64,000 nt of DNA, from positions 70,704-134,703 of the forward strand of contig DATJQJ010000047.1 of assembly GCA_035505975.1 (NCBI GenBank). The letters are read 5' to 3'. This DNA comes from CAIKOD01 sp035505975. Its GTDB lineage: Archaea > Halobacteriota > Methanomicrobia > Methanomicrobiales > Methanospirillaceae. How positions within the stretch are numbered: position 1 is the stretch's first letter; every line of letters starts with the position of its first letter. Positions 17,192-25,001 of the stretch are shown here, piece by piece. The notes beneath the pieces are model-generated. The model saw only the letters and a program-made list of their open reading frames with translations, made no database searches and was not told the DNA's origin. Made by a program: the position numbers and the translations under genes.

Positions 17192-18322
17192 TCAGGGAAT
17201 TATCTCGCACCCGTTAAATTTTGTATGAGAGAAAGCTTCACGGGTGATCGTCCCGTCAGCGATTAATTCTTTTACACGGGGGAATGCATCCAGAAGGACC
17301 CGGAAAAGGTGCCGGACAGTACTGCATACGAGATCGGCCTCTTCTTCGGACCAGGGCTTTACGATCGAAGAATACAGGCACCGTCCACCGCAGAACGAAC
17401 TGATGTCGCACTCCCTGCACCGGCCGCTCACCTCAATGGAGCCGAGGCGGTTCGGGTCCGATGCCGCTACTGTGCCCAGATAATAGTCTTTCATTCCTAC
17501 CATGACCGGGCAGGGCGCGATATTTCCGTCCGTCATAATACTGTAATTCATGTAACCTGCGCCGCATCGCAGGCGGCTGTCCCGGGAATTGAGGAGGTCA
17601 TCCATCGGGTCGAGGAACGGGTACCACTTCGGGACAATGCCGGTATTTTCGATACGGGACACCCATTCACCGGCAAGCCGGGTGATGCCGGGATTATAGC
17701 TTGTCTCGACCCATCGCCCGAAATCACGGTACCTGAAGTCGTCCCAGAAGTTCGCGTCCATCTGCCAATGTATGGAGGAGAAAGAGAAGTCCCGGTTATC
17801 TGCCAGATAGGTGACCGAATCAAAAATGTCCGTCTCTTCGCTTACCGTCATTCTTGCAATAAGTTCCCCTTCGTAACCATTGGCTATGACCCGATGAAGG
17901 TTTGCGATGATCCTGCCATACGTGCCTTCCCCGCGGTTCCTGTCGGTGAGAGCCTCGCAACCGTCGATCGATACGAGTATCGTCTCGAATTTTCCTATGA
18001 CATCAGGATCGAGCCGGTGAAGCAGGGTACCGTTTGTCTGCAACATGAAACGGCTGACCGGAGCCTCGTTCACAATTCTCTGTATCAGGTCGGGTTTCAG
18101 CAGGGGTTCGCCGCCGTAAAACGTGAGGACGGCATCAGGATCGGCTGCAAGGAACCCAAACAGCACATCAGGGGCGATCATGAAATCGGCCGGTAGTTCG
18201 GTATCGATGTTGATCCCCATATCCCCGGGTGTATATGAAACGCCGGGCATGAATGCCTTACCCCGGCAGTAACGACAGCAGAGATTGCAGTCATCGGTAA
18301 GGACGAGATGAAAAAAAACCAT
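17192..18322 (-). CDS. Radical SAM/SPASM-type enzyme, putative peptide modifier
   Basis: A 376-residue radical SAM protein. The cluster motif CNLCCRYC lies near its start, and FYGGEPLLKPDL is the GGE SAM-binding block. A C-terminal Cys-rich region (RLRCGAGYMNYSI, then CRECDISSFCGGRCLY) resembles SPASM/twitch auxiliary-cluster domains. Methanogens carry families of such enzymes annotated as putative peptide-modifying; this one fits that architecture. I chose ATG 18322, which gives MVFFHLVLTDDCNL as in relatives; an ATG at 18355 adds 11 residues. No convincing short precursor peptide was found beside it, so the substrate is unknown. Confidence 0.82.
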   Translation of the reverse strand: MVFFHLVLTDDCNLCCRYCRGKAFMPGVSYTPGDMGINIDTELPADFMIAPDVLFGFLAADPDAVLTFYGGEPLLKPDLIQRIVNEAPVSRFMLQTNGTLLHRLDPDVIGKFETILVSIDGCEALTDRNRGEGTYGRIIANLHRVIANGYEGELIARMTVSEETDIFDSVTYLADNRDFSFSSIHWQMDANFWDDFRYRDFGRWVETSYNPGITRLAGEWVSRIENTGIVPKWYPFLDPMDDLLNSRDSRLRCGAGYMNYSIMTDGNIAPCPVMVGMKDYYLGTVAASDPNRLGSIEVSGRCRECDISSFCGGRCLYSSIVKPWSEEEADLVCSTVRHLFRVLLDAFPRVKELIADGTITREAFSHTKFNGCEIIP

Positions 18323-18388
18323 AGTATCGTTCAGCAGCTGATATCCCCAGGACATTGATGGATTGGCGACATGATGGTATCGGCCGGT

Positions 18389-19228
18389 CTAGGGTCGTCT
18401 TCGTGTCCGGTAAAAGCCAATAGCGAACGACAACGCAGCAAGGGGAATGAGCGCCGGGATAGCGAGCGGTTTTGTTGTCGGCTTTGCGGTAGGGCTTGTC
18501 GTCGGTGGGGGGTTCATGACGGCGGCGATGTTCCCCTGGGCATCGAGTGCATTCAGGAGCTCTTTTTTGTTCTTTATCGCATCCTCGTGTTTCGGATTAA
18601 TCTCGAGGGCACGGTCGTAGGCCTGGAGCGCCTCCTGGTATCTCCCAAGTTCTGAAAGGGCTTTCGCCCGGTAGTCCCACAGGTCGGCATTGTATTTCGC
18701 ATCGTTCGGGTGCACCCGTATTTCACGGTCCGATATGGTGATCACCTCGGAAAATGCAGCCCTGGCATCGTCCATCTTTCCGGTGTTTTTGAACAGCATG
18801 CCTTTGCTGATGTAGGCACGCATATCGTTCGGGTTGATGGAGATGGCACGGTTATAGGAATCGAGCGCCTCGGTCACGTTCCCGGAGGCGAGTAGTTCAT
18901 CGCCCCGGTTCACCCATGCCGTCCCAAAAAAAGGATCCAGCCGCGTCGCCTCCCCAAATGACCGTATCGCCCCGGTGGTATTTCCAAGCCTGACCTGCGT
19001 CTCGCCGAGCTTGTTCCAGGCGATGCTGTTGTACGGGTCGAGCGTCACCGAGGTATTGTAGGCATCGAATGCCTGGTCATATTGCCCCTGGCTGTAGAGC
19101 AGGTCTCCTTTCTGCGCCCACGAGAGGGCCATGTCGAAGGAGGTATCCGCGAGCACCGGTGAGACGAGGATAAGGAACACCAGTGCCGGGGACAATACCT
19201 GTATCACCCGCCAGACCTTCATATGCAA
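18389..19228 (-). CDS. Secreted or surface TPR-repeat protein
   Basis: A 279-residue protein. A signal peptide (about 1-27, ending VSPVLA) precedes five to six tetratricopeptide repeats (about 34-225, for example AWNKLGETQVRLGNTTGAIR). A Pro/Thr-rich linker, one C-terminal membrane segment (IPALIPLAALSFAIGFY) and a basic tail RTRRRP complete it. The layout is that of a membrane-anchored extracellular scaffold for protein contacts. Partners are unknown. It is transcribed away from the upstream hypothetical at 19334. It may start at the second Met, two codons downstream. Confidence 0.82.
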   Translation of the reverse strand: MHMKVWRVIQVLSPALVFLILVSPVLADTSFDMALSWAQKGDLLYSQGQYDQAFDAYNTSVTLDPYNSIAWNKLGETQVRLGNTTGAIRSFGEATRLDPFFGTAWVNRGDELLASGNVTEALDSYNRAISINPNDMRAYISKGMLFKNTGKMDDARAAFSEVITISDREIRVHPNDAKYNADLWDYRAKALSELGRYQEALQAYDRALEINPKHEDAIKNKKELLNALDAQGNIAAVMNPPPTTSPTAKPTTKPLAIPALIPLAALSFAIGFYRTRRRP

Positions 19229-19333
19229 CTAAGTTGCTTGGGGTCTAATGAATATTATGTATTGTATGTTGGCATAGGGAAGCGTGGTATATCCCGTAAT
19301 ATCCTTCGAAAATCTTCTCTTTTTCATGAGACC

Positions 19334-19831
19334 TCACACCAACCCCATTATCTTCCCGGGGTTAAACCAGGTAATTTCAGGATTGCGACTGATTAATTCC
19401 GATTGTTCGGTTGCGTTGACGGGTCCGGTCTGTATGGATTGCGGAATGAAATTGAACACACAACTGACACCACAAACCATGTTGTCGTAACGGACGGGTA
19501 GTACCAACGAATGGACGGAAAAATAGGGAACAGAGCAGGATATCCGGAATTTTACTACATCCTTGTTACCTGAGGATGTTGGAAAAGGGGTTGGCACCAA
19601 TTGGTGAACCGGGATCAGTATCTTCGGCGATGCTTGATCTCCGGTATTTGCCTGGCTGGTGTTATCAGGACCCGGGAAAACCGAGACCTGTCGATGCGGC
19701 AGTTGAGAATACGGAGTCGCATAGGGGACATTTAAACCGGCATATACGATTGGGAGAGATGCCAGGCATAGTAAGAGGACAACTAAGACCCCCGTTACAT
19801 TGACATGGAAGGACCCTTTTCCCGATGACAT
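19334..19831 (-). CDS. Putative secreted protein, possibly decayed
   Basis: A 165-residue frame with a clear signal-type N-terminus: a basic start, then VTGVLVVLLLCLASLPIVYA. A Ser/Thr/Pro-rich region (about 30-95) follows. The last 70 residues look unlike a folded domain and may be read out of frame, so this could be a shortened or decayed gene. I recognise no family. The position next to other secreted proteins fits an envelope role, but nothing more can be said. Confidence 0.45.
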   Translation of the reverse strand: MSSGKGSFHVNVTGVLVVLLLCLASLPIVYAGLNVPYATPYSQLPHRQVSVFPGPDNTSQANTGDQASPKILIPVHQLVPTPFPTSSGNKDVVKFRISCSVPYFSVHSLVLPVRYDNMVCGVSCVFNFIPQSIQTGPVNATEQSELISRNPEITWFNPGKIMGLV

Positions 19832-20241
19832 CGATTATCCCTGGTTGATCTAACAATAAAATCACGATATTCAATAAATTATCAGGATGGGACAGTATCG
19901 AAATCGTTGATTTCAGGTATGGGTCAGGAAAAATCATATTCAATGTCGAGGGCTGATAGAATTTCATCGCTGGCGGCCTCGGGAAGTTCACCGGATAACA
20001 TAGAGACAGTATACGAAGGATCAATCAGTCATGAGTTCCCGGCGACGATGATCCCCTGCCTGGCCAAAACGGATTTGGAACCGATACCGTTGATACAGCG
20101 GGGAGGCACAGCCATGAGTGATGTACCGGTCAAGTTAATGTTACCAAGAGGATCAGGGTGAGATAGAATAAAATCCTCATTAATGATATCTTAACTCTGG
20201 TATCACACTGAAAATGATACCAGAAGCGAGGTGAACGTTAT
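19832..20241. other. Spacer of about 410 bases; contains the leader of the next gene
   Basis: Overlapping short frames on both strands are not convincing. The right end holds a perfect hairpin (20196-20224) and a ribosome binding site for the small membrane protein that follows. Nothing else was recognised. Confidence 0.35.
20196..20224 (+). promoter_or_regulatory. Perfect inverted repeat in the leader of the 97-residue membrane protein
   Basis: TCTGGTATCA (20196-20205) and TGATACCAGA (20215-20224) are exact reverse complements separated by nine bases. The repeat lies just before the ribosome binding site GAGGTGA (20228-20234) and ATG 20242. It could be a dimeric repressor operator or an RNA stem that controls translation. 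Confidence 0.55.
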
Positions 20242-20535
20242 ATGACAACATACAAGTTGAAAAAGTTAGATATATGGAGCGTCGCAAAAATTGGAGCAGT
20301 TTTAGGGTTAATTTGGGGAATAATCTGGGGTATTGTAATGGCCCTGTGGATTGGAAGTCTGGGGATCATTGCAAAGAGCCTGTTCCCGATGGCAGGACTT
20401 GGAGCAGGTCTGGCATTCGTTTCCATGGTAATTTTCGGATTAATAGCCGGTTTCATTGGAGGGGCAATCTGGTCCTTTATCTATAACATTGCCGCCGGTT
20501 TCGTAGGTCCGATACAATTGGATCTCGAAGTGTAG
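20242..20535 (+). CDS. Small membrane protein, unknown function
   Basis: A 97-residue protein with a short soluble N-terminus (MTTYKLKKLDIWSVAKIGAV) and two to three hydrophobic, glycine-rich segments (about 18-36, 44-62, 66-85). It resembles small archaeal membrane proteins of the DUF3566 type that begin with a K-K-x-D motif; that assignment is tentative. ATG 20242 is well supported by GAGGTGA seven bases upstream. A perfect inverted repeat lies just before the ribosome binding site, so expression may be regulated there. Confidence 0.75.
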   Translation: MTTYKLKKLDIWSVAKIGAVLGLIWGIIWGIVMALWIGSLGIIAKSLFPMAGLGAGLAFVSMVIFGLIAGFIGGAIWSFIYNIAAGFVGPIQLDLEV

Positions 20536-20726
20536 TCCTCATCCATGAATTTTACTTTTTTAGCGGTGTTTTCTCTTTTGACATTGAGACAGATGATGGT
20601 TTTTCTCAGGATTTATTGATGTAAGGTTAAACCCAACGTATCAGGTGCACCTGGAAATGTTGACTCCAGGCTCAATAAATCAGAGCAAACTATCGAGCAA
20701 TTGACTGAAATCACCAGGGAAAACAG

Positions 20727-20764
20727 GATGGGCTCGTCGTGATTCGAACACGAGATCTTCGCCG
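20727..20764. repeat. 38-base direct repeat of the tRNA-Val 3' end, left copy
   Basis: Identical over 38 bases to 23034-23071, the 3' half of the intact tRNA-Val. The two copies are 2307 bases apart and bound an AT-rich islet, as expected for attachment sites of an integrated element. Confidence 0.7.
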
Positions 20765-20794
20765 GGTCGAGGCGAGGGTCAGGTGACCGAGCCT
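20729..20794 (-). pseudogene. Degenerate tRNA-Val copy
   Basis: On the minus strand the tRNA pattern is readable: acceptor 5' strand AGGCTCG, 3' strand CGAGCCC, intact T arm (TCGTG TTCGAAT CACGA) and anticodon stem TCGCC/GGCGA. Compared with the intact tRNA-Val(CAC) at 23036-23109 it has lost about eight bases from the D arm, has an A-C mismatch at the first acceptor pair, and its anticodon loop is TCGACCC, which lacks the universal U33. A working tRNA is therefore unlikely. Confidence 0.65.
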
Positions 20795-20852
20795 GTTGCA
20801 GGCGGAGATCCATGAGCATATACTTCTAGGGCCCTTGTCGAGGCGGAGGCCA

Positions 20853-21536
20853 TTAATCTACTATCGTATTGTCGTACCATTTTCTAATCTGCTCTCGAAT
20901 AGTGACAAATGTTTGTTTCACAAGAAAAACGTCACTATGCATTGCTTTTTCTATTCGGATAACTTGAGTTCCTTTATTTTTTAGCAATTGACATCCTTCA
21001 GAGATTTCGGGGGCATCCCGCTCGGCGTATAAAATTAGTACTTCCCCCTTGTGATGTTCAGCTTTCCATACAGGTAATTCCTCTTGCAAGGTTAGTAGAT
21101 TCATAATGTCTGACGGTCGTACTCGATAACTACGCATCACTTTAAGCATCTCCCGAGTTTGTTCACTGTACTTCTTGCTTAATGACGGCGAGATTGCAAT
21201 GCAATAATCTACATTGCTCAAAAGGGCTAGCCGACCACCAAGAGAATGGCCTACAACTGTAATTTTACCGAAAGGGCGACAGAACCGAATTGCTGCCTCT
21301 AAATCATTTCTAATATCCCCATCCAGTTTGAGAGGGTGTTCTCCATGGCCGCGGAGGTCGATGACACATGATAAAAGCCCTGTTTTTGCTATTTGAAATC
21401 CCAATCCAAGCTGTTCTTCTTTATTTCCACCATATCCATGAACAATAATCACGCTACCACAAGGATGAGATGGTCGGATTAAAATCGCAGGGATCTCACA
21501 ATTATCTCCTGAAATGAAATGGCATTTTATTTCCAT
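20853..21536 (-). CDS. Alpha/beta hydrolase (serine esterase-like), islet gene
   Basis: A 227-residue cytoplasmic alpha/beta hydrolase. The nucleophile elbow GHSLGG puts the serine at 98, the oxyanion region is IVHGYGGNKEE (31-41), the acid is the aspartate in AERDAPE and the histidine is in KAMHSDVF. It is closest in pattern to small carboxylesterase/lysophospholipase-type hydrolases; the substrate is unknown. Codon use is clearly more AT-rich than in the flanking chromosome. It lies inside the tRNA-Val-bounded islet, which suggests horizontal acquisition. Confidence 0.85.
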   Translation of the reverse strand: MEIKCHFISGDNCEIPAILIRPSHPCGSVIIVHGYGGNKEEQLGLGFQIAKTGLLSCVIDLRGHGEHPLKLDGDIRNDLEAAIRFCRPFGKITVVGHSLGGRLALLSNVDYCIAISPSLSKKYSEQTREMLKVMRSYRVRPSDIMNLLTLQEELPVWKAEHHKGEVLILYAERDAPEISEGCQLLKNKGTQVIRIEKAMHSDVFLVKQTFVTIREQIRKWYDNTIVD

Positions 21537-21670
21537 ACATTCGATATTTATACCTCATTCAGGAAAAAGTTCGGGGCGGGACTACAATTGGAATTGTTGG
21601 GTACTTACTCGGGTTTTTGGAATAAGTCAAATGAGAAAAAATATTAGAACTAAATGATACACAATTTTTT

Positions 21671-22261
21671 ATGGCACAATACTTCCCGACGGAATTAGCT
21701 TCTTTATACTTCATAATTGTGGTAATTCTCTGGATATTGGGCGAAATTATTGGATCTACAATAACCCCAGCTATCCGACGTCGTGGAGTTGAAATTGAAA
21801 GGAAAGACAAAGGATCTCGCATTATTATCTTCGTAGGAACATTCCTCGCCATTTTTATTGCTTTCGAATTGAAAGCGTATAATATTGGAACACTCCCTGA
21901 ATGGATGACGTATTTCGGTACAACTTTAATGCTCATGGGAGTAATATTCAGGCAGTGGTCGATATCTGTTCTCGGAAAATACTTCTCTCAATCAATTGGA
22001 ATTCAAAAAGGTCAGAAAATTGTTAAATCCGGGCCATATCGTTATGTCCGTCATCCGTCCTATACGGGTGCATTCCTGATTTGGTTGGGAATTGGATTTG
22101 CCCTCCAATCATGGGTTGCAGTCATTATTATTCTTGTAATTTATGGCCTGATCTTTGGATATCGAATGAAAATGGAAGAAGAAATGTTGATTTCAGAATT
22201 TGGGGATGAATATAAACAATACATGAAAACCACGAAAAAAATCATACCATTTATACTTTAG
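21671..22261 (+). CDS. Isoprenylcysteine carboxyl methyltransferase (ICMT)/PEMT-like membrane methyltransferase
   Basis: A 196-residue membrane protein with about five hydrophobic segments. The family signature is complete: GPYRYVRHPSYTG (SAM-binding region) followed by EEEMLISEFGDEYKQYM near the C-terminus. Family members methylate isoprenylated cysteines, phospholipids or other small hydrophobic substrates; which one applies here is unknown. It is AT-rich like the hydrolase beside it, from which it is divergently transcribed, and both lie in the tRNA-Val islet. Confidence 0.87.
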   Translation: MAQYFPTELASLYFIIVVILWILGEIIGSTITPAIRRRGVEIERKDKGSRIIIFVGTFLAIFIAFELKAYNIGTLPEWMTYFGTTLMLMGVIFRQWSISVLGKYFSQSIGIQKGQKIVKSGPYRYVRHPSYTGAFLIWLGIGFALQSWVAVIIILVIYGLIFGYRMKMEEEMLISEFGDEYKQYMKTTKKIIPFIL

Positions 22262-22695
22262 AATAATCATCCGTGAAGAAAACAAAAGATGAAGGGGGAA
22301 TATCTTACTATAACTTGAATACCGGGGCGAAACATCGCAGGCCCGGCGTCTCACCATCACTCTACATTCGTCATAAAGAGGCTCTCGGACACTCACTGCG
22401 CGATGCCAGCGAACAACCAATCTCGAAATTCCGGCCCCGGCTCATTAAATTACCCGTAAATATCCAAAGGACATCCCCATACTAATGAGATACGGGCATA
22501 TTAATCCACTCACCTTGTGTCAAGCGGCGTAGGGCCCGGCCTCACACCCTCTTCTCGATGTGATTATCGGCCCCGCCGCTCGTTGGCGCCCCGAAAAATA
22601 CTAAAATTGAACGTAGCAGCCGCAGATTTGCATTATCTCTTCACTATTCTAAATCTTTATATAAACCCTGACGCTAAAACCACAATTAGATTAAT
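22262..22695. other. Non-coding part of the tRNA-Val islet
   Basis: No convincing gene. Short frames at 22273-22485 and 22517-22699 lack ribosome binding sites and family likeness. A TATA-like CTTTATATAAA near 22650-22660 precedes the broken gene that starts at 22696. Confidence 0.35.
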
Positions 22696-22991
22696 ATGAG
22701 ATCTCTTGGATCGACCAAGATTGGGAGACAGACATCCAGACCGGGGACATCGTACCCCCTCGTAAGGCTTCCACACGAGTACAATGACCTTGTGGGACAT
22801 TCTGTCGCACTTTACGACATCCTTATCTAGGACGCTAAGCCATTGCCCTAGTGTTCGATACGGATGTTGCACAACATGTTGCACAACAAGATACGATGAA
22901 AGACTCAATAATTGAGAGCAATTCGATAACGGCACTCGAAAAACGCATAACTCTTCTTGAGGCTGCGCTCGTGGGCGCTCGAGAAACAATG

Positions 22992-23017
22992 GAGCCCGCA
23001 TCCGCAGATGCGGGCTC
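22992..23017. repeat. Perfect 11-base hairpin next to the tRNA-Val 3' end
   Basis: GAGCCCGCATC (22992-23002) and GATGCGGGCTC (23007-23017) pair exactly around the loop CGCA. It lies 18 bases beyond the tRNA-Val 3' end on the minus strand. It could help end or process the tRNA transcript, or be an arm site for recombination. It also encodes part of the broken plus-strand gene. Confidence 0.6.
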
Positions 23018-23033
23018 TATTAATAAAATAACA

Positions 23034-23071
23034 GATGGGCTCGTCGTGATTCGAACACGAGATCTTCGCCG
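23034..23071. repeat. 38-base direct repeat of the tRNA-Val 3' end, right copy
   Basis: Exact match to 20727-20764; this copy is part of the intact tRNA-Val gene. An element that inserted at the tRNA 3' end would leave this pair. Confidence 0.7.
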
Positions 23072-23109
23072 TGTGAAGGCGACGTCATAACCAGCTAGAC
23101 CACGAGCCC
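23036..23109 (-). tRNA. tRNA-Val (anticodon CAC)
   Basis: All arms fold: acceptor GGGCTCG/CGAGCCC with discriminator A, D arm, anticodon stem TCGCC/GGCGA with loop TTCACAC (anticodon CAC), and T arm TCGTG TTCGAAT CACGA. The 3' CCA is not encoded. It follows the tRNA-Gly by three bases on the same strand, so the two are probably processed from one transcript. Its 3' half is duplicated at 20727-20764. Confidence 0.95.
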
Positions 23110-23112
23110 GTA

Positions 23113-23183
23113 TGCATCGACCGGGAATCGAACCCGGGCTATAGGCTTGGAAGGCCTAAGTCATGCCTCTAGACCATCGATGC
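23113..23183 (-). tRNA. tRNA-Gly (anticodon TCC)
   Basis: Acceptor GCATCGA/TCGATGC, anticodon stem TAGGC/GCCTA with loop CTTCCAA (anticodon TCC), and T arm CCGGG TTCGATT CCCGG. The CCA end is not encoded. It is the first of a tandem tRNA pair with tRNA-Val. Confidence 0.95.
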
Positions 23184-23291
23184 GCGGAGAATATGCCTTT
23201 TAACTATGGAGATACTGGACATTAATATTTTTGTTCTGATTCGGGATCCGGCGTCCTTTCCGCCTCCCTGAAAAAAGTATTATTCTTCCGG

Positions 23292-24170
23292 TTAGTAGTA
23301 TCCTTTTATCTCGGCTTCCACTTTCTCAAGGGCTGCAAGCCTCTTTTCGAGTGGAGGATGTGTCGAGAAGAGCTCGAGCAGTGTGTTCCCGGAGAGAGCC
23401 GGGATGATGAAAAACGCATTCGAACCTTCGATTTTTGCCTTCGCTACCGGCGGAACCGTGTCCATCCTGCCGCTGATCTTGGTGAGTGCCGACATGAGTG
23501 CCCTGGGGTTGTTCGTGATGTATGCAGATCCACGGTCTGCTGCGAATTCACGGTACCGTGACAGGGCCATGATCAGGATCTGGGATACGAACCACACGAC
23601 GACCGCTACGAGTCCGGCGATGATCCAGGCGCCCTGATCGCGTCTCCCGAAGAGCGAGGCGAACAGGAAATTCTGCATGATGACCGCTGCGATCATTGCC
23701 ATGAAGCTCGCGATGGTCATGGTCAGCACATCCCGGTTTTTCACGTGCGAGAGCTCGTGAGCCAGGACAGCTTCCAGTTCGACTGGTGTCAGAATCCTCA
23801 TGATCGAATCGGTGCATGCGACCACCGCATGCTTCGGACTCCTTCCCGTCGCGAAGGCATTCGGGACCGGGCTCTGCATGATCGCGATCTTCGGCATCGG
23901 GAGGTCTGCCTCTGTACAGAGCTTCGCGACCATCTGGTGAAGTTCCGGGTATTCGTCTTCCTGGATTATCCTCGAGCCCGTGCTCCACAGCACGAGCCTG
24001 TCAGAGAAGAAGTACTGGACGACGGCCATCAGTGCCACGATCACGATCAGGTAGTTCAGCCCGAGCCCTAGGTACCAGAGAACGGCTATGAAGACCAGGT
24101 ATACTATCAGGAGCAGGAACATCGTCAGCATGACCCTGCCTGTCAGTCCCCAGTCACGTTTCCATTTCAT
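23292..24170 (-). CDS. htpX: HtpX-like membrane zinc metalloprotease (M48)
   Basis: A 292-residue membrane protease for quality control of membrane proteins. Two membrane segments (about 12-33 and 37-54) come first. The zinc site is HELSH (H138, E139, H142), followed by two hydrophobic segments (about 150-200) and the third-ligand region REFAADRGSAYI. The C-terminal STHPPLEKRLAALE is typical. The frame is open 41 codons further, but ATG 24170 gives the family start MKWKRDWGL. It stands alone, downstream of neither neighbour. Confidence 0.93.
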   Translation of the reverse strand: MKWKRDWGLTGRVMLTMFLLLIVYLVFIAVLWYLGLGLNYLIVIVALMAVVQYFFSDRLVLWSTGSRIIQEDEYPELHQMVAKLCTEADLPMPKIAIMQSPVPNAFATGRSPKHAVVACTDSIMRILTPVELEAVLAHELSHVKNRDVLTMTIASFMAMIAAVIMQNFLFASLFGRRDQGAWIIAGLVAVVVWFVSQILIMALSRYREFAADRGSAYITNNPRALMSALTKISGRMDTVPPVAKAKIEGSNAFFIIPALSGNTLLELFSTHPPLEKRLAALEKVEAEIKGYY

Positions 24171-24350
24171 ACTGAGTATCGATTCGCTATGTCCGCTCTT
24201 AAAATATTCGCAAATAGCAAAAAAATCGTGGCAAAACAGGTCATTTTCCCGGTCTTTCGCAGGTGCCTCATCGCGACGCACCGCAGGACACAAAAGTCCT
24301 GCCAGGATATAACCATAAGCTTTTTTCAGCCCGGCATCGGATGGGTAACT

Positions 24351-25001
24351 ATGGCTGAAGTCGAACCTGAAGCATTAGCTGACGTGGCATATGGCCTGTT
24401 TGAGCTCTCCCTGAACAAAGAGCTCCGCGCGGCTGGCCATTACCTTTTTCAGCTCGTCGAACAGCATGCCGACTTCAAGGAACAGTTTTCAGCTATTTTT
24501 TCCCGGTTCATGGATGAATATCCCCAACTGGCTGATGCGTTGCTCGCAAAATTCGGAAGCGTCGATGCGATCTACCTGATGATATCAGATGGCGAAGGGG
24601 TTATTCCTTCCCGGACCACCCAGATGTACTGGATCATCCAGGACGCCCCCGACACAAGACCCGATGCAATAGACGATGAACTCGCAGGCAAGTGGCTTAT
24701 TTTTCTTACCGCTGACAAGGTCGACGAGGCATGGCGCCTTGTCAGGGATGCGACCTGCAACAGGACGCTCGGGATTTCCGCAAAAGTCAGTACGGCAAAA
24801 CCCAACCCCGATTCAAGAGACCAGATGAAGGTAATTTACGTATACACCGCCGACTGGCAGGACGAAGCGGAAGTCATGAGGGTCAGGGAGCGGCTCAGGG
24901 AACTGGGATTTGTCGACCGGATCGGATATAAAAGAAATATTGAGACCTTTAAGGGAGAATACGCCCAGAAAGGTAAAAGAGTGACATTTTATAGCGCCTG
25001 A
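24351..25001 (+). CDS. Conserved archaeal protein with a DUF1917-like C-terminal domain
   Basis: A 216-residue soluble protein. The N-terminal 80 residues are acidic and helical. The C-terminal part (AGKWLIFLTADKVDEAWRLVRDAT, then MKVIYVYTADWQDEAEV and LRELGFVDRIGYKR) resembles the DUF1917/Bles03-like fold; this is a pattern judgement. ATG 24351 is chosen because the upstream extension has no family character. Its stop abuts the convergent L40e gene with no gap. The function is unknown. Confidence 0.7.
   Translation: MAEVEPEALADVAYGLFELSLNKELRAAGHYLFQLVEQHADFKEQFSAIFSRFMDEYPQLADALLAKFGSVDAIYLMISDGEGVIPSRTTQMYWIIQDAPDTRPDAIDDELAGKWLIFLTADKVDEAWRLVRDATCNRTLGISAKVSTAKPNPDSRDQMKVIYVYTADWQDEAEVMRVRERLRELGFVDRIGYKRNIETFKGEYAQKGKRVTFYSA

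Larger units (their letters stand above)
22696..23090 (+). pseudogene. Broken small archaeal element gene that runs into the tRNA-Val
   Basis: The first part (ATG 22696 to TAG 22828-22830, 44 codons) reads MRSLGSTKIGR, then YPLVRLPHEYNDLVGHSVALY, the style of small archaeal RHH/AbrB-like or element-linked proteins. After the stop and a one-base frame change, the next frame continues plausibly (AIALVFDTDVAQHVAQQD), then a coiled-coil-like stretch (ALEKRITLLEAALVGARE). It ends DGLVVIRTRDLRRVKATS, translated from the antisense of tRNA-Val. Such tails read through a tRNA attachment site are typical of archaeal integrated elements. One nonsense and one frameshift mark it as decayed. The family is recognised by pattern only. 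Confidence 0.55.

Noticed and set aside
22828..22830. In-frame TAG considered as pyrrolysine readthrough
   Set aside because: The frame also shifts just after it, and no pyrrolysine genes or methylamine methyltransferase context is present; decay explains both.
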